The notes below the pieces were generated by a model. It had not been told where the DNA came from, searched no databases, and was given only the letters and a program-made list of their open reading frames with translations. A program made the translations under genes and the position numbers. A stretch of 44,518 nucleotides of DNA from SAR324 cluster bacterium lautmerah10 (lineage in GTDB: Bacteria; SAR324; NAC60-12): the NCBI GenBank assembly GCA_001469005.2, contig LNZD02000027.1:1-44518 (forward strand), written 5' to 3'. How positions within the stretch are numbered: position 1 is the first letter of the stretch; each line of letters starts with the position of its first letter. Positions 26,562 through 35,179 of this stretch are shown piece after piece.

Positions 26562-27491
26562 ATGAAGAAACTGGAAACCATCATCTACATTGTCGGTCCC
26601 AAACGTAGCTGGGAATTTCAGGCAAGACATGTAAAAAGGATTTTTCTCTTCATTTTGTTGGTTATCCTCGGTTTGGGAGGAACGATCGGTTATCAGGAAT
26701 ATGATCACCTCCAGGCCCTTAAAAAAGCTGATGAAAAATTAGACCAGGAAAACCTGAAAAATGAAAAGTTACTGGCACTGATCGCAAGAATTCGAGAAGA
26801 GGGAATGAAAGACAACCCCTCGGTGACAACAACGGATGTGGATTTAAGCAAACAACAAAAATTAAACGAACAGCAATCGATCCTGATCGAGCAACAAAGG
26901 AAGGAGTTAGGAGATCTGAAAGGAGTGCTGACCCAACGTGAACGAGTCATTCAGCAATTCCAGTTAGAAAAACAGTCTACAAAAGATCAGGTCATCGATC
27001 TCCAGGAAAAACTACGTGTTTCTCAAGAAAATTTTGAACAAGCAAGCCTTGAAACACAAACCACTCAGCAACAAGTTCAAGACATTCAGAAAGAACTTGA
27101 AATCGCTCAAAAGTCACTCGATGAGTTGAAGAAGAAAAATTCAGTAAAGCCAAAAATAGTTAAATCCAGCGCTACCTCAAAGTCTGTCATTTCTGTCAGC
27201 AACCTGAAGATTGCACGTTCAGCATCCAATAAAATTAACATTTCTTTAAGAATCAACAACAACTCCAAGCAAAGACAAAGCGGGCGGGTCGGGATTTACC
27301 TTTCTTCAAACGAAAATGCAAAGAAGCCCATGCCCTATTCTGCTGGAAAAACCCAATCATTTGCGATCCGCAGGTTTAAGACCATCCAAAGGGAACTCGT
27401 CAATAATCAATCCAGCAAACTGGTTCGGGTCATTGTCTGGAACTCTAAAAAGGATTCTATTCTGGATCAGGTTTTTCCCATTCCAAACTGA
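26562..27491 (+). CDS. Membrane-anchored coiled-coil protein, function unknown
   Basis: 309 aa. One membrane helix (about 26-43) near the N terminus is followed by a long coiled coil (about 50-195) rich in Glu, Gln and Lys, then a basic Ser/Lys linker and a C-terminal domain (about 205-309) that looks beta-rich (SVSNLKIARSASNKINISLR, GRVGIYLSS, KLVRVIVWNS). The order suggests a short cytoplasmic N terminus with the rest in the periplasm. I do not recognise the family. It lies 30 bases after dprA and 40 bases before the CcmA-like gene. Confidence 0.8.
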   Translation: MKKLETIIYIVGPKRSWEFQARHVKRIFLFILLVILGLGGTIGYQEYDHLQALKKADEKLDQENLKNEKLLALIARIREEGMKDNPSVTTTDVDLSKQQKLNEQQSILIEQQRKELGDLKGVLTQRERVIQQFQLEKQSTKDQVIDLQEKLRVSQENFEQASLETQTTQQQVQDIQKELEIAQKSLDELKKKNSVKPKIVKSSATSKSVISVSNLKIARSASNKINISLRINNNSKQRQSGRVGIYLSSNENAKKPMPYSAGKTQSFAIRRFKTIQRELVNNQSSKLVRVIVWNSKKDSILDQVFPIPN

Positions 27492-27531
27492 TCTTCTTTC
27501 CGCATAACCCGCTTATCCCGGATTTCTCCTG

Positions 27532-28230
27532 ATGGAATCTTCCCTGCTAGAACTCGTGGGGATTGGAAAACGCTTCGGTTTCCGTCAGGTGCTTCATGAG
27601 ATTAACCTCACACTGAATGATGGTGAGTTTGTCCTGTTGTTAGGTAACAACGGTGCAGGCAAATCAACGCTTTTGCGCATCCTCTGTCTTTTGATGAATC
27701 CAAATGCCGGGGAGATGCACCACCGAAACATACCCATTAAGGAACAACGAAACACCTGGCTCAAACAAATAGGGGCGCTTTCCCATGAATCACGTTTTTA
27801 CAATGATTTGACTGCACGGGAAAACCTGAAAATATACGGTTCACTTTATGATAAAAGTGGCTTGGATCATCGAATTGAGGAAGTCCTGGAACAATGCAAT
27901 TTAATTCATGCCGCCAATCTTCCGGTACGTACCTTCAGCACTGGAATGAGCAAAAGATTGATGATCGGCAGGTTGATTCTTCTGGAACCTAAATTCCTGA
28001 TTCTGGATGAGCCTTTCACAGGGCTTGATCAAAATTCATTGGATTGGTTTAAAAACTATCTCAAGAACTTTCATCAAAATGGCGGATCGGTGATGCTGGT
28101 AACTCATCAACATGAACTCGGTTTGGAACTCGCAAACAGAGTACTTTTTCTTCATAACAAATCGCTTCTTCATGATTTGAAAGCAGATTCGCTCAATGAA
28201 GAAGACTGCAAGGCCATTTTAAACGGGTGA
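27532..28230 (+). CDS. ABC transporter ATP-binding protein, CcmA-like (haem exporter type)
   Basis: Single nucleotide-binding domain of 232 aa. Walker A is GNNGAGKST (38-46), the signature is FSTGMSKRL (about 133-141), and Walker B with the catalytic Glu is FLILDEPF (about 154-161); the H-loop is in LVTHQH. The short length, the FSTGMxxRL signature and the absence of a fused permease fit the CcmA group, which works with CcmB in cytochrome c haem handling. No ccmB, ccmC or other cytochrome c maturation gene is adjacent, so another ABC role is possible. It overlaps the next gene by four bases. Confidence 0.78.
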   Translation: MESSLLELVGIGKRFGFRQVLHEINLTLNDGEFVLLLGNNGAGKSTLLRILCLLMNPNAGEMHHRNIPIKEQRNTWLKQIGALSHESRFYNDLTARENLKIYGSLYDKSGLDHRIEEVLEQCNLIHAANLPVRTFSTGMSKRLMIGRLILLEPKFLILDEPFTGLDQNSLDWFKNYLKNFHQNGGSVMLVTHQHELGLELANRVLFLHNKSLLHDLKADSLNEEDCKAILNG

Positions 28231-29399
28231 CTCATTTCTGCACCAGCATTCAGAGGCATGCAGATTTTGAGATTTGCCAGAAGCTTCCTCTCAAAGAACT
28301 TATATTTGAACATCAGTCACTGAGCCGCTTCGGAGAGCTGGAAACAGCCACATTGTTGGAAATGCTGGAAGCCTGGAAAACAAGTGGAGGAAAAGCGTTT
28401 CTACAGTGGGATTTGCTTCATGATGAAAAAAGTTTTGAAGAAGCTGTAGAGGTCATCAAAAAACTTCCCCTGGAGTATTTTGACGCTGTCCGCGTTCAGG
28501 ATCTAGGTGCAGCAAATTGGCTCCGAAACAATCATAGCCATCTCAAACTGCATTGGGTCGTTGAAGGCAGCAATCACAATCTCAAAGGACTTCAGCGTTG
28601 GTCGAATTTTCTAAAGCCCCAACTCGACCGTTTCGTTCTTTCTAGTGAAATTCCCGGAAATATTTTGCAAAGGTGTATTTCGGAACTTCCCCAAGAATGT
28701 GAAATTCTTGGAATAGGCAGTATTCTTCTATTTTATACCCCGAGACACTTGCTAAACCCCCTTAATTTAAACCCCGATGAACCCTCAGAAGTAAGAAGAG
28801 CATGGGTTGCGACCTTGGAAACTCCTCATAGAAAGCTGAGAACGATGGAAAACAAACATGGTACCTTTCTGTTTTACGACAGAGAACTCTTTCTACTTGA
28901 GCATTATACTGAGCTGAAGAGTTGGGGCCTCAAGTCTTTCCGTTTGGATTTGCAACGGGTTGGCATGCAATGGCTTAACTCGGTCTTGGTTACCGATCCT
29001 GAAAATCAGGAATCCATAAAAAATTTGAGAGAAAACTGGCCCTGCAAAACCTTCCAGGGTTTCTTCCGAGCAAACAAAACAGACAAAGCCATTCAACGGA
29101 TGAAAAATCCATATCGTCAGTCTGAATCATCCAGACCTGTCGCGGAAGTCCTGGAAGCTTCCAAAAACCGTCACTTGGCTTTGTTAATTAAACAGCGAAT
29201 CATTCCCGGACTTCAACTCTGGGGACTTACCCCGGAAGGCCGGATATTGGAACTTGAAACCCAGCCCATGATGGACATGCGGCATCATCAGGTTGAAGCT
29301 GCAGAACCGGACCAGATCGTGCTGATCCCTCATGTTAAGTATGCGGTGCCAAAAACTCTAATTTTTGCAGTGCAACCAGAATTGGGCAAAATGAGATAA
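28227..29399 (+). CDS. Peptidase U32 family protein
   Basis: 390 aa. A TIM-barrel-like N-terminal part contains the spaced features of the U32 family, including HWVVEGSNHN, LLFYTPRHLLNPLNL, and then FLFYDRELFLLEHYTELKSW followed by GLKSFRLDL (the family's central signature region), and NPYRQ. U32 members include collagenase-like proteases, tRNA hydroxylation factors (TrhP/RlhA) and the iron-sulfur UbiU/UbiV pair. I cannot assign a subgroup. It overlaps the CcmA-like gene by four bases (ATGA-type junction), so the two are probably co-translated. Confidence 0.7.
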   Translation: MTHFCTSIQRHADFEICQKLPLKELIFEHQSLSRFGELETATLLEMLEAWKTSGGKAFLQWDLLHDEKSFEEAVEVIKKLPLEYFDAVRVQDLGAANWLRNNHSHLKLHWVVEGSNHNLKGLQRWSNFLKPQLDRFVLSSEIPGNILQRCISELPQECEILGIGSILLFYTPRHLLNPLNLNPDEPSEVRRAWVATLETPHRKLRTMENKHGTFLFYDRELFLLEHYTELKSWGLKSFRLDLQRVGMQWLNSVLVTDPENQESIKNLRENWPCKTFQGFFRANKTDKAIQRMKNPYRQSESSRPVAEVLEASKNRHLALLIKQRIIPGLQLWGLTPEGRILELETQPMMDMRHHQVEAAEPDQIVLIPHVKYAVPKTLIFAVQPELGKMR

Positions 29400-29533
29400 G
29401 CACTTGGACTCCTTCTCAAACTGTGATATTTTCGTATTCGTTTTTTTAACCCCTTTTTAGGCATGATCGCTGACTTCCTGGAAAGAGCATATATTCCATC
29501 AAAAGCGATTGAAAATTTAATACAAGGGCAGTC

Positions 29534-29788
29534 ATGACCAACCAAGAAGTTCTCATCCAGGAGGTCCAGGATGAGATTAGTGCTGAAATGCCAGAACGTC
29601 TGAGAGTGATTGAAACAGCTCAGGAAAAAGATAAGGAAATACAATCCCGAATGGAGCGGGGTGAAATTGGAATCAGTCATGGTTCTGACAAAGTCGTTGG
29701 ACTGTTGATGTTCCTCCTGGCTACTTTCGTGACTCTGCTGGCGATGTATTTTGTATTTGAAATCAATCCGGCCCACTATCAACTCTAG
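29534..29788 (+). CDS. Small single-pass membrane protein, function unknown
   Basis: 84 aa: a charged, helical N-terminal part (about 1-50, rich in Glu, Gln and Arg), then one membrane helix (about 54-76) and a short tail. The ATG is preceded by AAGGGCAG at a plausible spacing. It lies on the same strand between the U32 and PurD-like genes. A longer reading frame covers the same DNA on the other strand, but its product is compositionally odd and has no ribosome site. No homologue recognised. Confidence 0.55.
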   Translation: MTNQEVLIQEVQDEISAEMPERLRVIETAQEKDKEIQSRMERGEIGISHGSDKVVGLLMFLLATFVTLLAMYFVFEINPAHYQL

Positions 29789-29842
29789 ATTCATTCTTTC
29801 GGAAGCAAACGTTTCCCATCCATTTAGTTGGGCAAAAAGAGG

Positions 29843-31111
29843 ATGCCTCGCCGTGTAATGGTCTTTGGGGTGGGTTCTTTTGCCCATGCCGTAATGACGA
29901 TTCTGAAGGAATCGGGTGCTGAAGTTTGCTGCTACCTGACTCGTGGTTATGGTCACCATGGCCCTTCTTTGGCAGGTAAGGTTTTTGACTCGGAAGAATT
30001 TCCTTCTCCAATCCCCCTGATCGAATCTTTTCAGCCAGACCTGATCGTTCCCATGTCCATCGCCTGGACAGAACAGCCTTGGGCGAAAGAGATCTCAAAA
30101 AAACCGATTTTGAGCCCTGTTGGCAGTGCGATGCAGATTGAGATTTCACGGAGTATGGCAGCAAATCTCTGTAACAGGTTTGATGTACCAGTTCCGGATT
30201 TTTTTCATGCTGAATCCAAAGAGGAGGCTATTGAAATCATTAATGATAATCCTCGCCCTTATGTTTTGAAAAATCCAATCTGCTCCCCTTTTAGCCCCGT
30301 ACACACCATTGTCTGCGAAACCGTTGAAGATACCTTGGGTTGGATTGAAAGAATTGATGATTCTGAAGGAATTTTTTTACAGGAATATTTTGGAACTGCA
30401 GAGGCCGGCCATTTTGTTTTCATCAGCGAAGGCAAAATTCAGAGTCTGGTCACCAACCAGGAATATAAACGCTCCTTCACGGGAAATATGGGGCCTGTTG
30501 CGGGAGCCCCTTTGGGAGGGATTGCCCAAGTCGATCCGGAAGACCAATATGGCCTTGCAAAAGAGCTTATACATCCTCTCCAACCTTGGTTTTTGGAATC
30601 AGGCTTTACTGGTCCACTTCAGGTCACCGGTATCAAGAAAAACGGAAAATGGCACGCCATCGAATACAATATCAGACTTGGAGTCACAACCACTGCATTG
30701 CTACTGAGAATGTTGGAAGACCCTCTGGAAAACCTGATCGACGTTGTTGAAAATAGAAAAACCGATTTAAAATGGAAAAAAGGATTCAACTTTGGGTGTA
30801 CTTTGACTGTCGCAGGTCAAGGCTATCCATACGTCGTACCTTCCATTCCAGGACTTCCAGTAGATTTAAATGAACCTTTAGATTGTGATTTGTGGTGGAA
30901 TGAAGTCGATGTGGAAAACAAAAAACTTTGCATGACATCACATCAAACTCTGGAAATGGGTCACCGTGTCTGCGATGTCAATGCTTTCTCTGATAACCTT
31001 TCAGACGCTATTGATCAGGTTTACCAGAACATCAAAAAAATACGTTGTCTAGGGAGTTATTACCGCCTTGACCTAGGCAAAACACTCTGGCCCCCTGGAA
31101 CAGGTTTTTAG
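29843..31111 (+). CDS. Divergent PurD-like (phosphoribosylamine-glycine ligase family) ATP-grasp protein
   Basis: 422 aa from the ATG at 29843. The order of domains follows PurD: an N-terminal Rossmann-like segment (VMVFGVGSFAHAV), then PDLIVPM, an ATP-grasp core with FLQEYF, the PurD-like block NQEYKRSFTGNMGPVAGAPL (canonical form DHKR...GPNTGGMGA), then IEYNIRLGVTTTALLLRML (canonical EFNxRFGDPE). The glycine-rich ATP loop GLAAGKG of true PurD is not visible, so it may use another substrate or be a paralogue. A TTG at 29828 is an alternative start; the GAGG is directly against the ATG, which is unusual. Confidence 0.7.
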   Translation: MPRRVMVFGVGSFAHAVMTILKESGAEVCCYLTRGYGHHGPSLAGKVFDSEEFPSPIPLIESFQPDLIVPMSIAWTEQPWAKEISKKPILSPVGSAMQIEISRSMAANLCNRFDVPVPDFFHAESKEEAIEIINDNPRPYVLKNPICSPFSPVHTIVCETVEDTLGWIERIDDSEGIFLQEYFGTAEAGHFVFISEGKIQSLVTNQEYKRSFTGNMGPVAGAPLGGIAQVDPEDQYGLAKELIHPLQPWFLESGFTGPLQVTGIKKNGKWHAIEYNIRLGVTTTALLLRMLEDPLENLIDVVENRKTDLKWKKGFNFGCTLTVAGQGYPYVVPSIPGLPVDLNEPLDCDLWWNEVDVENKKLCMTSHQTLEMGHRVCDVNAFSDNLSDAIDQVYQNIKKIRCLGSYYRLDLGKTLWPPGTGF

Positions 31112-31128
31112 TTATTGTAAGGTTTTAA

Positions 31129-31869
31129 ATGTTGGCTGAATCAATCGATTACAAACTTCCTGAAAAAGAGAAAAAATCCGAATACGTCGAATCAAAATTC
31201 GACGAGATTGCACAAAGATATGATCTTTTCAATGATCTGATTACCTTTGGAATGCACAGATATTGGAAAAAATTTGTTGCTAAGAAAACCGGGTTGGCTC
31301 CTGGCGAAAACTGTTTAGACCTCTGCACAGGAACAGGTGATATTGGACGGGCTGTTTTAAAATTTCAGCCTGAGGCAAAGGTAACGGCTCTTGATTTTTC
31401 TTCAGAGATGTTGGAGTTGGCACATCAACAACAGGGTGAAAATGCACATGGTTTGAATTATATACGGGGGGATGCCATGGCCCCACCCTTTCCAAAAGAA
31501 TATTTTGAAGCTGTAACCGTTGGTTATGGGCTACGCAACGTCGCCGATCTTTCCGCTTGTATTAAAAACATTCTATCTTTGCTCAAACCATCCGGTGTAT
31601 TGGTGTGTCTTGATGTAGGTAAAGTAAATATTCCGGTGATCGCTCAATTGAACCGCTTCTATTTTTTTAAAATTGTTCCCTTAATCGGAAAATGGCTGAT
31701 GCCGGGACAGGAGATGTTTGATTATCTGCCTCATTCATCGATAAATTATCCTGACCAGAAAAAACTAAAAAAAATCCTCCTAGAAGAGGGCTTTCAAAAA
31801 GTTGATGTTTATGATTTTGTTTTTGGTGCATCCACAATACATGTAGCGCAAAAGCCTGCGAGTTCTTGA
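31129..31869 (+). CDS. menG: Demethylmenaquinone methyltransferase (MenG/UbiE)
   Basis: SAM-dependent C-methyltransferase (246 aa), last step of menaquinone synthesis and, in some bacteria, a step of ubiquinone synthesis. UbiE signatures are FDEIAQRYDLFNDLITFGMHR, the SAM loop LDLCTGTGDIG, VTVGYGLRNVADL and the C-terminal GASTIHVAQK. A good ribosome site (TAAGG) lies before the ATG. It sits 104 bases ahead of menF, so the menaquinone genes form one block; I call it menG because all other quinone genes here are Men genes. Confidence 0.93.
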   Translation: MLAESIDYKLPEKEKKSEYVESKFDEIAQRYDLFNDLITFGMHRYWKKFVAKKTGLAPGENCLDLCTGTGDIGRAVLKFQPEAKVTALDFSSEMLELAHQQQGENAHGLNYIRGDAMAPPFPKEYFEAVTVGYGLRNVADLSACIKNILSLLKPSGVLVCLDVGKVNIPVIAQLNRFYFFKIVPLIGKWLMPGQEMFDYLPHSSINYPDQKKLKKILLEEGFQKVDVYDFVFGASTIHVAQKPASS

Positions 31870-31973
31870 TGCATCAAATGATTATAATCGAATAAAAATA
31901 AAATACTCTTTTAAATCAATAACTTATTAAAATATTTAAAGATCAAATTTCGTCAATTTTATTTTAGAATCAA

Positions 31974-33335
31974 ATGCTCGCCTCCCCTCAAACACTTGAC
32001 CCAAAAGCACCATCTACTTTAAGTAAAGCGATAGAAGATCTCCTGGAGCAGTTGGATCAATTAGGAAAAGGAAAACTCGGTACCTCATTGACTGGTGAAG
32101 GAATCATCCGGTTAGAGACCAAGGCTTCTGTAGAGGATCCTTTGAGCTGGCTTCATACGCAAAAAAATAACAAAAAACACTTCTGGAGGGAACGAGAAGG
32201 AGGAGAAACCATTGCCGGGGTAGGGGAATGCCTGGTGTTTGAAAGTGAACATGGCTCTTCCATCGAACTGATGCTGCAACGAATCCGTCGACTCCTTAAT
32301 AATTCATCAGACGGTGTCAGGATTTTTGGTGGAATTCGTTTCAACCTTTCCTCTGACTCTATCTCCGACGAATGGAAATCATGGAAACAAGCACGTTTTG
32401 TCATTCCCGAAATCGAATTGATTCGAGATGGAAAAGAAACTCGTCTCGCATGTAATTTAAATGCTGTCGTACTTGATAAAAATCGATCGCTGGAAGGATT
32501 GAGAAGGAGAATTTCAGAATTATCTGAAGAAGACTCAAACAACGTTTTGGAATCGAATTTCCAGTTCCTCAAAAAGCATCACAAACCTGAATACGAAAAT
32601 TGGTGTAACAACGTCAATCAAGCCCTCTCTGAAATTAAATCGGGAACACTGAATAAAATAGTTCTCGCCAGAAAAACAGAATATCAACTTCAGGAAGCTT
32701 ACGATCCGTTGAAATTCCTTCTTCGTTTGAGAGATCGAGCTCCAAATGCGTATCAGTACTGCTTCCAGTTTGACAAAGACCATGCATGGATGGGGATCAG
32801 TCCAGAACGGCTATACAAAAGGCACTCACGGAAAATTGAAACCGAAGCAGTAGCCAGCACAAGACCTCGGGGAACCAATTATGAAGAGGACAAGAATCTT
32901 GCTTTGGAATTACTGCAATCACAAAAAGAAGTTCGGGAACATGATCTGGTACTTGAAAGAATCGAAAGTGTCCTGAATCAATTTTGCGATAAGATTACAA
33001 GGAAAAGTTATCGTGAAATTTTGAAATTGAGACAAGTTCAACACCTCCTGAGCCGGATAGAGGGTCATCTGAACCCTGACCATGGCGAATCAACTTTGAT
33101 CAATGCTATTCACCCCCCCCCTGCGGTTTGTGGAATTCCAGATGAGAAAGCTCGACTCAGCATTGAACAATTAGAAAACTTCGATCGGGGTTGGTATGCA
33201 GGCCCAATTGGATGGATCAGTAAAAATAGAGCTGAATTTGCTGTTGGAATCCGTTCTGCTCAAATCAATCATAAAGTCCTGAGAATTTATACTGGGGCTG
33301 GAATTGTCCAGGGTTCAGATCCTGATTCCGAATGA
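31974..33335 (+). CDS. menF: Isochorismate synthase MenF, C terminus cut by an in-frame TGA
   Basis: Converts chorismate to isochorismate, the first committed step of menaquinone synthesis. The chorismate-binding domain is complete up to the end: LNKIVLARKTEY (about 228), ETEAVASTRPRG (about 290), LSRIEGHL (about 357), HPPPAVCGIP (about 379), GWYAGPIGW (about 405) and YTGAGIVQGSDPDSE (439-453). A TGA then stops the frame, exactly where relatives have Trp (E. coli MenF: GSDPEQEWQEIDNK). After the TGA the same frame continues NEIDAKLRNWESILEPA and ends at a TGA at 33387 that overlaps the menD GTG by four bases. So 18 codons of ancestral sequence are preserved beyond the stop. The 5' gap from menG is AT-rich and lacks a clear ribosome site. 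Confidence 0.88.
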   Translation: MLASPQTLDPKAPSTLSKAIEDLLEQLDQLGKGKLGTSLTGEGIIRLETKASVEDPLSWLHTQKNNKKHFWREREGGETIAGVGECLVFESEHGSSIELMLQRIRRLLNNSSDGVRIFGGIRFNLSSDSISDEWKSWKQARFVIPEIELIRDGKETRLACNLNAVVLDKNRSLEGLRRRISELSEEDSNNVLESNFQFLKKHHKPEYENWCNNVNQALSEIKSGTLNKIVLARKTEYQLQEAYDPLKFLLRLRDRAPNAYQYCFQFDKDHAWMGISPERLYKRHSRKIETEAVASTRPRGTNYEEDKNLALELLQSQKEVREHDLVLERIESVLNQFCDKITRKSYREILKLRQVQHLLSRIEGHLNPDHGESTLINAIHPPPAVCGIPDEKARLSIEQLENFDRGWYAGPIGWISKNRAEFAVGIRSAQINHKVLRIYTGAGIVQGSDPDSE

Positions 33336-33389
33336 AATGAAATCGACGCTAAATTGCGTAACTGGGAATCGATTTTGGAGCCCGCGTGA
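33333..33389 (+). other. Preserved menF 3' extension after the in-frame TGA, with stem-loop
   Basis: The in-frame TGA (33333-33335) is followed by 17 sense codons and a TGA (33387-33389) that forms a GTGA overlap with the menD start. A nested stem-loop lies within: outer arms AAATCGA (33340-33346) and TCGATTT (33369-33375), inner arms ACGC (33346-33349) and GCGT (33356-33359). Sequencing error, a recent nonsense mutation, or recoding of the TGA are all possible. Confidence 0.6.
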
Positions 33390-35134
33390 GCGGCAACGCC
33401 GCCCTCTGGAATACGCTCTGGGGTGAGTGGATCATTGAGGAACTGATCCGCTGCGGCTTAAAACTTTTCTGTATTTCCCCTGGCTCACGCTCCACGCCTC
33501 TCACTGTCGCTGCGGCAAGGCATCCAGAAGCAGAAATAAATCTTATCTACGATGAAAGAGCTGCAGCATACTATGCGCTCGGGTATTCTCGTGGATCAGA
33601 AACTCCTGGAGTTTTGATCTGCACTTCCGGAACAGCAGCCGCCAATTACCTGCCCGCAATCGTTGAAGCTTCCGTGGAACAGATTCCAATGATTGTGCTG
33701 ACTGCAGACCGACCCCCAGAGCTTCAGCAAACAGGCGCAAATCAAAGCATCAATCAAAATCAACTGTTCGGATCCCATGTACGCTGGTTTTTTGATCCAG
33801 GCTGTCCCGGTCCCGAACTCCCTGCAAGCACTCTTTTTTCATGTATCGACCAGGCAGTTCACCTTGCCCGTTATCCGCTTCCTGGTCCTGTCCATCTGAA
33901 CCTCCCTTTCCGGGAACCGTTTCTCCTTCCAAAAACCCAGAAACCGGAAGAATTCATTCACGACCCCGATCTGCAAAGTTGGAAAGCTGAAAAAAAACCC
34001 TGGATAAGTCATCCTCTTCCCAAAATAAGTGCAGATGCAAAGTTATTAGAAAATTTCGCAAAAAATCTTCCTGAACAAGGAATCCTCAGTATCGGACGTA
34101 TTCCTCCCACAAGTATTTCAACAGTCAAAAAGTTGGCAAATGACTTGGCTTGGCCTGTCTTTGCAGACATTGCCTCTGGTTTACGTCTCGGGCCAGAGTT
34201 TCCTAACCGGGTTACTTACTATGATCAACTTCTAATAGATTCTGATTTTTTAAAATCCCACCCTCCGCAGAAGGTAATTCATCTCGGTTTTGCACCGACA
34301 TCCAAACGCTGGCTGGGAGAAATGGAAAAACTTCCTGCAGATACCCTGATTTGGATTAAAGAAGGGCCTTCCAGACTGGATCCAACCAATCGGTTTCGAA
34401 GTGTTTTCGAAACCTCAGTGGAAGATTTCTGCAGTGAAATGATTTCAAAACTCAAGAAGCGAAAAAAATCAGAATGGACCATTCATTGGCTGGATCAATC
34501 GAATAAAATAGAAAAGCTGATGGAGCAATTTGTTACGAATCACCCACTTTTTTCAGAAATGAAGCTGGTGCGTACTCTGACCAAAATCATTCCTGAATCT
34601 CATGCGCTTTTTTTAGGAAACAGTCTTCCAGTAAGAGAAGTTGATTTTTATGGGAGCGGAAACGGATCTGAAGTTAAGGTAGGCCTTAATCGCGGAGCCA
34701 GCGGAATCGATGGTCTGGTTGCCTCTTCAGCGGGCTACTCTAAGGGGCTGAACCAGCCTTTGACACTTCTTTTGGGAGACCTCTCTCTATTGCATGATTT
34801 GAATTCGCTCAAACTGATTTCTGAAAGCCCCAAACCCATTGTTTTGATTGTTCTGAATAATCATGGCGGAGGTATTTTTTCCTTTTTGCCTATTTCAGAA
34901 CACAAAGATATCTTTGAAACCTATTTTTCAACACCGCACTCGCTTGAATTCAAAGATGCAGCTAAGATGTTCAAATTACCCTATTTTCATCCTGAATCAC
35001 CTGAAGAATTCGAATCGATCTACCTGAAACAGGCTAGTGCTGATAAATCATGCATCATTGAAGTCAATACTTTGAAGGAAGACAATATCCGCGTTCAAAA
35101 GGAATGGACTGAATTTCTTCACCAGAATAGATAA
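33386..35134 (+). CDS. menD: SEPHCHC synthase MenD
   Basis: Thiamine-diphosphate enzyme (582 aa) that joins 2-oxoglutarate and isochorismate. The N-terminal TPP domain has the catalytic Glu57 in IYDERAAAY, ICTSGTAAANYLPA and TADRPPELQQTGANQ(S)I; the C-terminal TPP/metal-binding region runs from GDLSLLHD to LNNHGGGIFSFLP. All are MenD-typical. The GTG start overlaps the ancestral menF stop as GTGA, a usual sign of translational coupling. If ribosomes now leave menF at the earlier TGA, 50 bases upstream, coupling may be weaker. Confidence 0.95.
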   Translation: MSGNAALWNTLWGEWIIEELIRCGLKLFCISPGSRSTPLTVAAARHPEAEINLIYDERAAAYYALGYSRGSETPGVLICTSGTAAANYLPAIVEASVEQIPMIVLTADRPPELQQTGANQSINQNQLFGSHVRWFFDPGCPGPELPASTLFSCIDQAVHLARYPLPGPVHLNLPFREPFLLPKTQKPEEFIHDPDLQSWKAEKKPWISHPLPKISADAKLLENFAKNLPEQGILSIGRIPPTSISTVKKLANDLAWPVFADIASGLRLGPEFPNRVTYYDQLLIDSDFLKSHPPQKVIHLGFAPTSKRWLGEMEKLPADTLIWIKEGPSRLDPTNRFRSVFETSVEDFCSEMISKLKKRKKSEWTIHWLDQSNKIEKLMEQFVTNHPLFSEMKLVRTLTKIIPESHALFLGNSLPVREVDFYGSGNGSEVKVGLNRGASGIDGLVASSAGYSKGLNQPLTLLLGDLSLLHDLNSLKLISESPKPIVLIVLNNHGGGIFSFLPISEHKDIFETYFSTPHSLEFKDAAKMFKLPYFHPESPEEFESIYLKQASADKSCIIEVNTLKEDNIRVQKEWTEFLHQNR

Positions 35135-35179
35135 ATTTAACCAGAAACCACTGCTGCAATCCAAAATAGATAAATCATT

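Noticed and set aside
29330-29959. A 209-codon open frame on the minus strand across the U32 gene end, the 84-aa gene and the PurD-like start
   Set aside because: It overlaps three better plus-strand genes, has no ribosome site and its composition (many His, Phe, Ser) is typical of an antisense shadow.
33333-33335. Genetic-code change with UGA read as Trp, suggested by menF
   Set aside because: Many genes here end at TGA in the right place (for example xdhA, uxs, smpB and argC), so UGA is a normal stop; the menF case must be local.
33333-33375. Selenocysteine in MenF
   Set aside because: The aligned residue is Trp, not Cys, the position is not a redox site, and the following hairpin lacks the G-first loop.
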